Shown here: in pieces, positions 56,299 through 64,000 of the stretch
Numbering within the stretch: position 1 is the first letter of the stretch
Layout of the letters: the number at the start of each line of letters is the position of its first letter
Source: Haplomitrium mnioides
Taxonomy: Eukaryota; Marchantiophyta; Haplomitriopsida; Calobryales
Length of the DNA stretch: 64,000 nucleotides
Assembly: GCA_049999725.1 (NCBI GenBank)
Contig: JBNGIS010008043.1
Location: 62,001 to 126,000, forward strand
Direction of reading: 5' to 3'
The notes under the pieces: model-generated
Databases searched by the model: none
What the model saw: only the letters and a program-made list of their open reading frames with translations
Told to the model about the DNA's origin: nothing
Translations under genes and position numbers: made by a program

Positions 56299-57104
56299 TT
56301 GGATGAAATCCTTATCATTAGTAAAAGTGAGTTGAGCATCGTGCTCATCTCAAAGAGGTACTACAAAGACTACACAATTGGAAGTTTTATTGCAAGAAGT
56401 CTAAGTGTGAGTTTTGGGAAGCAAGAGGTAGCTTACCTCAGGCATAAAATGTCTACGAGTGGCATCAAGATGGAGGAAGAGAAAATTAAGGCTATTGCAG
56501 AGTCACCAACACCGAATGATGCAAAGGATGTTCAAGCTTTTAATGGATTAGCAAGTTTTTATCAAAGATTCATTCATTACTATGCTCATATTGTTGCACC
56601 GCTTACGGATTTACTAGGGAAGGATGCAAATTTTCAATGGACGACCAAGGAGCAAGTGGTATTTCAGCAACTCAATGATGTGGTGACATCTTGTCCAGTT
56701 CTACAACCATATGATCTAAAGAGGCATTGTATAGTTGATTTTGATGCTTCTAATTTTGCTATTGGAGTGGTTTTATAGCAAGAGTTTGAGAATGGACTTC
56801 ATTCAATTGCCTTTATGTCATGTCAATTGAATGCGACGAAGAGAAATTATTCTGCAAGAGATTGAGAGCAATGGGCAATGGTTTATGCTACCAAGGTGTG
56901 GAGACACTATCTTTTGGGAAAGCCTGTTCTTATAAGCGCACAGACCACACGCCATTGCTACAAGCAATCCCCTTGGAAAATATGACAAGTTGTCATCATC
57001 GATGGGAAGATCAACTACAACTCTTTGATATAAAGTTGGAGTACAAGCTGGGAAGGTTTAACACCATTCCTGACGCATTGTACGAAGATCGGATCATCAA
57101 ATAA
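56299..57104 (+). pseudogene. RT thumb, connection and RNase H of element E
   Basis: The frame at 56299-56778 has FNGLASFYQRFIHYYAHI, TDLLGKDANFQWTTKEQ and VDFDASNFAIGVVL with the RNase H catalytic Asp. After a TAG the RNase H continues near 56820-57104 with SYKRTDHTPLLQ, a MTSCHHRWEDQLQLFDIKLE block and RFNTIPDALYEDR (family D-A-L-S-R). Confidence 0.86.
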
Positions 57105-58260
57105 ATACATTAGAGATAGCAAATGCTAGTATATTACATCTTGATGAAGCAACTAGTGACGACTTTCAACAAAAGTTACAGGAAGACGCCTTCTTTACTC
57201 TTGTTAGAGCACGTTTGGCGGTCCAATATAGTGAGTATCATACCTTTTCTATTCGGGATGGTATTCTCTATGTAGACCATCAAATATATGTTCCACAAGA
57301 TAATGTGCTTTGAATGACACATTTACAAGAAGCACATGACATTTCAATTTCTAGACATCTTGGAGTATACAAGACTATGGAGTTGCTTCAACGCACTTGA
57401 TGGTGGCCAAACCTAGCTCGAGATGTTCGTGGCTTTGTTTGTTCTTGTGAAAGTTGTCAACGAAGCAAGACTTCAAATCAAAAACCAACTGGTCTTCTGT
57501 AACCATTATTGATTCCTATTGCGTGGTGGGAACATGTAAGTTTAGATCTTATCATTTCACTTCCAACCACGCTTCATGGGTTTACGGCCATTGTGGTGTT
57601 TGTAGATAAGCTAAGCAAGCAAGTTCATCTAGCACCAAAAATGGATATTGTGGATGCTCCATAATTGGCAAAGATTTATTTTGATACAGTCTTCCGATAT
57701 CATGGAATGCCAAAGGTACTTATATCTGATAGAGATCTACGATTCATTGGAAAGTTTTGACGAGAGTTGTTCACACTTTTGGGTACCAAACTATCTTTGT
57801 CTACAACTTATCATCCTCAAATAGATGGGCAAACCAAACACGCAAATCGCACTATGGAGGATATGCTTCGAGCATTTATCAACGTTCATCACATGGATTG
57901 GGATAGTTTTTTACTGGTTGTTGAGTTTGCATACAACAACTCCAAACAAGTAAGACTGGATTTTCTCCTTTCTTTCTTAATTTTGGTCAACATCCTCTTG
58001 TTCCCGATGGTTTGTTTTCTCTTTCCTCTTCTAATATTCCCAGCCTTTCTACCTTTTTGTCTCGTTTATCTTCCTCTTTGCAAGATGCCAGAAACGATCT
58101 TGTTATTGCTCAAAATTGGCAAAAAAAAATATGCCGATAAACATAGTCGTGATTGTTCTTATGTTTTAGGTGACCAAGTTATGTTATCCACTCACGATCT
58201 CCCATTGTCTTTAAATACTCAAGTCCATAAGTTATCTCCTGCTTGGATTGGTCTATTTTG
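57105..58260 (+). pseudogene. Integrase of element E
   Basis: Near 57340-57480 is the zinc finger (HDISISRHLGVYKTMELLQRT, then CESCQRSKT across a stop). The first catalytic Asp is in DLIISLPTT (57543-57570) and the second in SDRDLRF (57728-57750). In the frame at 57767-58261 the motif is DGQTKHANRTMEDML: the third catalytic residue, 36 positions after the second Asp, is Lys. Element B has the same change. The C-terminal part reads VLGDQVMLSTHDLPL. Confidence 0.86.
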
Positions 58261-58611
58261 AGTTTCTCAAGCTATTTTTCCTGTTGCGTACCTCTCCACA
58301 TGAAGATTCATCATGTGTTTCATGTCTCTAAACTTAAGCCTTTTGTTCCTATTCCATCTTCTTTTCCAAATTGTATTCAACTTCCTCCTCTATCTATTGT
58401 TCTTGATGATCATGAAGAATTTGAAGTAGAGCGCATTTTGGCGAAAAAAGTTATTAAGCGAGGGCGACATCCACAAGTTTTTTACAAGGTTTTGTGGATA
58501 GGCTATCCACTTCATGATGCTTCTTGGGAACCTTCTTCAAATCTTGAGAATGCTCAAGAAGCTATTAAAATTTTTGAAAGTTGCGGTAATGACGAAGACT
58601 TCATCGACTAG
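58243..58611 (+). pseudogene. Integrase tail and chromodomain of element E
   Basis: Open for 122 residues. MKIHHVFHVSKLKPFVPI is the GPY-type tail. The chromodomain then reads EFEVERILAKKVIKRGRHPQ, VLWIGYPLHDASWEPSSNLE and EAIKIFES. The cage positions keep the Val of EFEV and the Trp of WEPS; the usual KWKGY motif reads LWIGY. The frame ends 13 bp before the 3' LTR, so the polypurine tract overlaps the 3' end of the coding sequence. Confidence 0.87.
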
Positions 58612-58624
58612 AAGGCGGAGATTA

Positions 58625-59056
58625 TGTAATAGTACAAGCATAAGGTTGCACTATTTATAAGAAAATAGAGAGGAGTGAAGGAAGTGGTAGTGAGTTACTT
58701 TAAAGGTTGAGATTGGATTACTTGCCTTCAAAGTCACTTTTGGTAGAGAGACACTTTTAGGTTACTTGACTTTGAACTCACTTTTGGTAGAGAGTAACTT
58801 TAGCGCTGAAATTAGAAGTGACTTGTCAGTGAAGAAAGAGAAATGACACCCTCTTCTCTTGTATAAATAGAAGGGCTTCTTAGCCCCACTCCTCATTCTG
58901 AAGCTCCTCTCGAATCACTTGGGTTCTTTGGTTGCTTGGCTTTTGCTTGCACTCTTGGTCTTAGCTTGGACCTTGAGTTGCCTTTGGTTGAAAAACTCTA
59001 TTAGAGTTCATTATGAGTTCTTACTCATTTGGATTTGGTCCTTGAGTTTTTTTACA
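58625..59056 (+). repeat. 3' LTR of element E
   Basis: The 432-bp LTR pairs with 54120-54494. It holds an additional motif copy (the 'cacttttaggttacttgact' region near 58745-58790). TATAAATAG is at about 58862-58870. Confidence 0.9.
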
Positions 59057-60140
59057 CCTCTTGCTCTTTGGTTGTTCATTGAAACTTTGCCTCATTTACT
59101 AGCAAATCCGTAAGTAGTGCAACAATATGAGCATAGTAGTAGACGAATCTTTGATAAGAGCTTGCCAATTTATTGAAAGCTTGAACATCCTTTGCATCAT
59201 TTGGTGTTGGCCACTACATGACAGTCATAGCCTTAATCTTGTCTTCCTCCATCTTGATGCTATTCGTAGTTACTTTTTGTTCGAGATAAGTCGCCTCTTG
59301 CTTCCAAACTCACACTTGGACTTCTTGCAATAAAACTTCCAATTGTGTATTCTTTGCAATACTTCTTTGAGATGATTACGATGCTGAAATTTACTTTTAC
59401 TAAAGATAAAGGATATCGTTCAGAAAAACCAACATTGACTTATCCAATAAGCTATCAAAAACTTGATGCATTTGATCCATGAATATTGCCGGAACATTAG
59501 TGAGGTCAAACATAAGAACCTTCTACTCAAAATGCCTATACCTTATACGAAAAGATTTTTTTGGCACATCACTTAGCGTGATAGGAGTTTTCCAATAACC
59601 ACTTTGAAGATCCAACTTAGAAAAGAATCTTGCACCACTTTATTGATCCAACAAATCATCAATATGAGGTAGAAAAATGACATTCTTGAGAGTTTGATTG
59701 TTCAAGCCTTGATAATCTATACAAAGATGAAATCCATCATCTTTCTTTGGTACAAAGAATACTGGAGCTACCTAAAGCAAAGTATTATGTTGAATGAAAT
59801 CCTTCTTAAGAAGATTTGTTAAGGTCTTTTGAAGCTTCTCTAATTCTTGTGGTGATAATCAATATATAAGCCAATTGTAAGAAGCATCACATGGTATCAA
59901 CTCAATTGGAAAAGGCATTCCTTGATCATTTGATAACCCATTTGGAAAATTCTCCAAAAACACATCTGAAAACTCCTTCAAAGTATCATCTATCATTGAG
60001 GCAGACGCATTTTTTCCTCCCTTTTTACTCAAGTCCATGATGGGCTTGATCCAAACAACAAAGACAAACAACTCTTGCTCTACTGAATTAACGTGTTGAA
60101 CTAATTTAGACTTCTTCACCAACGGTATCAAACATTTCAA
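59057..60140 (-). pseudogene. Reverse transcriptase of element D
   Basis: The minus-strand sequence is collinear with the RT of E and A. The frame at 59859-60140 is the linker with FVFVVWIKPIMDLSKKGGK and LKEFSDVFLENFPNGL. Downstream blocks to 59057 are in broken frames. Confidence 0.82.
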
Positions 60141-60504
60141 ATGAAATTTCTTACCTTGTAAGGTAACTTGAATATATCATTTTGCCTAATCAAATTGAGC
60201 GGATTGATCTTCAAACCAAGACAACCTAAAAATGATGTTATATTGGACAGATGCAATAAGAAAATTGCATAAACTGCGCGCACTCTTTTTGAATCCTTAG
60301 AAAAAATGGCTTTTGAGAGCAAAACACATCATGCTTTTGGCTATCGGCCATAGTCACAACATTCTCCATGATAGGTCTAAATTTTGCTTTGATTATCTTA
60401 GCAAAACATAGTGACATAAAATTTTCAGAACTCCCGCTATCCACCAACATTCTACAAGAGTTCTCCTCAATCATACCATCAAGATGGAACAAAGTACATT
60501 CCAA
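60141..60504 (-). pseudogene. Protease of element D
   Basis: The frame at 60238-60504 carries MIEENSCRMLVDSGSSENFM, with the active-site DSG intact, and FAKIIKAKFRPIMENVV. It then slips out of frame before the ILG motif. Confidence 0.84.
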
Positions 60505-61234
60505 TTCTTGTTAAAATTTTAATTCCATTAGAGCTTGTGAAGTTTTGAGTATGTTGTTTGAATATGTGAGAATGTGACCTAGCTTTTGTAGTAGTAAGTA
60601 ATGAGTCATGTCGCTTTGCCATACACATTGTTTCTTCTAATTGAGTAGGCTCTCTCATTGTAGCTTCTTTTCTCATGCGAGGCTTCAATCCCCAAATAAA
60701 GCAGTCTAGTGCTTCTTCTTCTCCTATATCAAGAACTTGCATAATTGTATCCTAAAAATTTGCAATATAACTTCTCAGTATCCCAAGTTGCTTCAATTCG
60801 GCCAATCAATCTCTTGCTACTTTTGAAGCATTTACAACCCTAAATCTTGAAATCATCGCTTCTTTGAACTCATACCAAGAAACAATAGGAGCAACAAATC
60901 CACATTTTGCTTGTTCTTATTTGATATCTTCACCATGTCTTTGCAACTCTTTCTAATTGACTTGTCTCAACTAGAATTTTTTGACTCTATTCTCTAGTGT
61001 TTGTAGCTTCAAATATTGCTTAGAATAGAATATAAAGCTCTCAGATGCACTACAAACCATCTTCCTATCATATGCTTTTGGCGTTGAAAATCGCCCATAA
61101 CTTTCTTCTTCTTGAAAAGTTTCTCTTCTTTCATTCTCACTTCCAAAAGGTGTGAAAGATGTTCAAGTTGTTGTTACATTGCTTGAACCACCTCCTCTTG
61201 ATTCTCTATGTAACTCAACACAAAAAAAGAGCCG
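60505..61234 (-). pseudogene. Gag of element D
   Basis: The frame at 60479-60742 contains LDIGEEEALDCFIWGLKPR and QLEETMCMAKRHDSLL, then runs straight into the protease. As in B and E, the PPNE...MEID and zinc-knuckle part is absent. The N-terminal half is frame-broken. Confidence 0.8.
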
Positions 61235-61689
61235 TAACTCTGATACCAATGTAAATGAATTCAAATACCAAATCCAAATGAATGAAAACTCATAGTGAAC
61301 TCTAGTAGAGTTCTTCAACCAAATGCCAATAAGGCAAGCAAAAGCCAAACAACTAAAGAACCTAAGTGATTCGAGAGGATTTCCAAAATGAGGAGTGGGG
61401 CTATGAAGCCATTCTATTTATACAAGAGAAGAAGGTGTCATCACTCTTTCTTCACTTACAAGTAACTTCTAATTTCAACCTAGAATTGATCACTTAGAAG
61501 TAACTTCTAATTTCAACCCTAAAATTAATCATTAAGAAGTCACTTCTAATTTCAACCCTAAAACTCTCAAAGTAACTTTGAAAACAAGTAATTTTATGTC
61601 AATGCAACTCTATGAGTGACCTTCTACCACTGCCTTCACTCTTTTCTATTTTCTTATAAATAGCACAACATCATGCTTGTACTATTACA
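61235..61689 (-). repeat. Primer site and 5' LTR of element D
   Basis: The primer site on the minus strand is TTGGTATCAGAGTT (61236-61249), nearly perfect for initiator-Met tRNA. The 440-bp LTR runs TGTAATAGTACAAGC to TTTACA and is followed by TTCAT. Confidence 0.9.
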
Positions 61690-62461
61690 TTCATGCTTTG
61701 TCAAAAGTATGTTTCTCTCACAACTCTTAAAAAATTTGTCTTGCGCAACAATAAACAATTATTTTAGCAACATGAAATTCTCCTCAATTTTCATTGGCAT
61801 CATATCGAGTTTTTTTTCTTTGCAAAGGTCTCGTTATGCATAACAAACTTTTGGCAATGCATTGTTATATAAAAGATTTACCCATTTGGGTTTTGGCGCA
61901 CATAAAGAACTCTTATGTTTGTTGGTTGATTGGGTTCATTGGCAAATCCAACCATTGGAGATAAAGCATTATCTAAGAGATCTTGTTGATCATCAAAAAC
62001 ATTTTTGATCTCTTGAAACATTTTTTCAATATGTGTAAACCAGTTTTAGATGTAGAAGAACTCAACAAAACCAAAGCAGAATCTTCATCAAAATCTTGAT
62101 TATAAGGAAGTATCTTTTCTAAAACAATTAGAGCTCTTAGCGATAACTCAAAAGAAATATTGAGTGATTAATTGGGAGTCAATCATTTTCCCTTCCCGAT
62201 ACTACCAAGATGGTGGTTCTTCAAAAAGCTAATAAAGAGATTCGATTGATAACTTTGATGATAAAAAGAAGAAACATGAAGGTATTTCCATAATGTCTTT
62301 AATGAATTGGTTCGGGAACAAACATAGACTTGGTGGAGACATGGGTACTTTTTAATGGTAAAATACCTCTCCCAAGTGGTTGGAATTATTTGCAACAAAA
62401 TATCCACAATGATTGTAAAAGTGTTGTCGATGGAGTTATCATTCTTTTGAGATTTATGCAT
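61690..62461 (-). pseudogene. DUF7869-like protein, N-terminal part
   Basis: The minus strand has a 92-residue frame (62183-62461, with TTWERYFTIKKYPCLHQ), then DEDSALVLLSSSTSKTGL, then after a frameshift EKMFQEIKNVFDDQQDLLDN and PMVGFANEPNQPTNIRVL to a stop at about 61875. I recognise no domain in it. It is assigned to this gene because removing element D at the TTCAT duplication joins it to the middle part, and its codon use and decay look alike. Treat the assignment as inference. Confidence 0.4.
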
Positions 62462-64000
62462 AGTTAATTATGAATTCATTATTTTTTCTATCATTTCCTT
62501 CTTGCAGGGTTAAATTCATGAGAATGAATTACTAGTCTAAACCCACTGAGAAGAAGCTTTTATATTTTTGTGTGTTGGGACGGATCAACAAGCCTAGTTT
62601 GAGGATATATTCCAATTACAAAGAAATTCCAAAAGTTTTAGGTGGCAACGATAGGAAAATGTGCTCCTATTAATTTGCATTTGCAACATTGTATTAGGGT
62701 TGTAGCCGTTTGACTTGGGAACAGATTAACACCACATACATAAACCCCATCCCCCAATGGCAAAAAAGATTGAGACTTGTGTGCCAATCACTTAGCTAGG
62801 GCTTTAGCCCCCCTCCCATCTCTGAAATAAATTATTTTTATGGTGATGATCTATTGTTCATAACCACTCCCTTGCGCTACATCCTTATGCCCCGCATTAG
62901 CTGCAGTAATTGTAGCTATTTCTCTAGATGACGAAGTAGATCATACCCAATATGAGGTATTTCTCTAGTAAAATTTTCAGAACCTTGGTTGGTTGCATGG
63001 GACTGAATTTCAAATCTTTTGATATGAATTGATGTGTAGATATCTTCCTGGATAAGGCGCTCATTTATCAATACAACACCTTCAAGATTATAGCGTTACT
63101 GAAGCTTATAGGGAATTTTCTGCAATGGGTGAAAGCCTAATGGAGCAATGCTGCATGGAGGTAGAAGACATGACTACGAGTGATTTTGTTTGTACCAAGT
63201 AATAAAACCAACCATAAAATTGTCTTTGACCTACGAGTTATAGAATTGAATAAATAAAAAGAGGTTTATGGAACGAAAAGAATTTCATTTGCATAGTTCT
63301 CACTTCCAAAGGAATGAATGTTATGTGATATTTTCAAACCTTTATAACTTAAACAAGATAAAAGCTTCCTCAATGAAGTAGAATTGGAGTGAATTTTATG
63401 AGAGATTGGTGAGATAGGGGTCAGAGATTAGAAAGAATTAGTGTCAAAAATGAAATATGGCAGAAAATGTTGTCAATGATGACATACCTACGCACAAAAC
63501 AAGCCATCTCTTTTCGGTTTATGTGTTTTATAATGCAACGTAGACTCTTTGCTTGAATCATTGCCTAAACTATCATATGAAGATTCCCCCAAATACTTTT
63601 CATTTTTAGAAGACCTTCCATTCTTTCTTAGAGGTTCAACTTGTGTAGAACTCACTCGTTGTTTGAGTGTTGCCAACAATAATAGCGCATCACCTTCAAA
63701 ATTAAAGCAATCATATCATTCAATGCTTTTAGTATTTTGAACAAATAAATTTGGATCTTGGAACATTGTCATCATCATGTATTATGAAGAAACCTCCACA
63801 ATGTTTTGATAATTAAGACTTGAATGCCTGATTCTTGACTTGAAGGTGTGCTTCCTTTTCTCGAATCTCAAATGATGAGCTTTGGTTTGAGAGAAACAAA
63901 ATTATATTGTAGTGTCAACCCTTCACCCTTGCTAGTCCTTGTGTTTTAAGAAATTTCAAAAGGAATAAACTTTGATCGCTTGACTTGCATGTTATATTCA
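62462..64000. other. Stretch without a recognised gene
   Basis: Only short frames are present. One minus-strand frame (63488-63679) is Lys/Ser-rich (RKNGRSSKNEKYLGESS) and could be a further 5' exon of the DUF7869-like gene, but nothing identifies it. No LTR, tRNA or tandem repeat was seen. Confidence 0.35.

Larger units (their letters stand above)
54120..59056 (+). mobile_element. Ty3/gypsy chromovirus E (family 1), most complete copy, nested in D
   Basis: The 5' LTR is 54120-54494 and the 3' LTR 58625-59056. Flanks CATCT (54115-54119) and CCTCT (59057-59061) are a target duplication with one mismatch, and removal of E joins the RT/RNase H of D in register. Internal order: primer site, gag, protease, RT, RNase H, integrase, chromodomain. 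Gag and chromodomain are open. RT carries stops and reads FLDE for YxDD, and the integrase Glu is Lys. It looks the youngest of the family 1 copies, but cannot make a complete polyprotein. Confidence 0.93.
52063..61689 (-). mobile_element. Ty3/gypsy chromovirus D (family 1), inserted in the DUF7869-like gene and split by E
   Basis: The outer LTRs are 52063-52496 (3', truncated) and 61250-61689 (5', 440 bp). Both flanks read TTCAT (52058-52062, 61690-61694), an exact target duplication. On the minus strand the order is primer site, gag, protease, RT, then E (54120-59056), then RNase H and integrase. The chromodomain is deleted. D itself is about 4.7 kb. The protease keeps DSGSS and the integrase keeps the catalytic Glu (RQTEH). 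Stops and frameshifts occur throughout. Confidence 0.92.

Noticed and set aside
62700-62840. LTR-like GC-richer segment near the right edge
   Set aside because: No TG...CA pair, primer site or second copy in the window.
1-64000. tRNA, rRNA or bacterial insertion sequences
   Set aside because: No cloverleaf-like B box with partner A box, no rRNA words and no bacterial gene layout were seen; tRNA matches are only primer-binding sites.

Overview
The window is nuclear DNA from a land plant with a large, retrotransposon-rich genome. It holds one apparently intact plant gene, CLASP (a microtubule-associated protein), between two AT-rich blocks of nested LTR retrotransposons. There are 22 GT-AG exons, chromodomain Ty3/gypsy elements (chromoviruses), a Ty1/copia element with a Met-initiator tRNA primer site, and a decayed gene of the eukaryotic DUF7869 type. 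From memory that last family is commoner in non-flowering plants, so a fern, lycophyte or bryophyte is possible, but this is weak. Three runs of N (20886-21285, 36694-36703, 46693-46792) are assembly gaps.

Block 1 (1-27532) is transposon on transposon. A minus-strand gypsy element H1 (1-1026 and 12349-about 14117) was entered by a relative, A (1027-12348, minus). A was then entered by a copia element (3634-9800, minus) with an exact 5-bp target duplication. Next comes a plus-strand copy, B (14170-27532). B was split by a second gypsy family, F2 (17068-25324, minus), and F2 by an unclassified insert X (19745-21865) flanked by a 9-bp duplication. H1, A, B, D, E and solo LTR C form family 1; all coding parts I could read are broken by stops and frameshifts.

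The gene island (about 28.1-44.6 kb) holds CLASP on the plus strand. Its 22 exons from 29326 to 43880 sum to 4602 bp, an exact multiple of three, giving 1533 residues with three TOG-type regions and a HEAT-like C-terminal domain. Intron 11 (4982 bp) is almost filled by eight copies of a roughly 530-bp tandem repeat, with a truncated LTR element inside the first unit. A fragment of the repeat recurs in intron 20.

Block 2 (about 44.7-64.0 kb) holds diverged minisatellites, a TA microsatellite next to a gap, and a minus-strand DUF7869-like gene in pieces (61690-62461, 51420-52062, 48463-50172). That gene is cut by solo LTR C (50860-51246) and by gypsy element D (52063-61689, minus, exact TTCAT duplication). 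D is itself cut by element E (54120-59056, plus). E has the clearest family 1 layout: LTR, primer site, gag, protease, reverse transcriptase, RNase H, integrase, chromodomain, LTR.

The best leads are the DUF7869-like gene with its transposase-like D/DN/HTHxH core, the CLASP intron array with its repeated splice-acceptor-like sites and a probably false gap, the catalytic Glu-to-Lys change shared by two family 1 integrases, and insert X.
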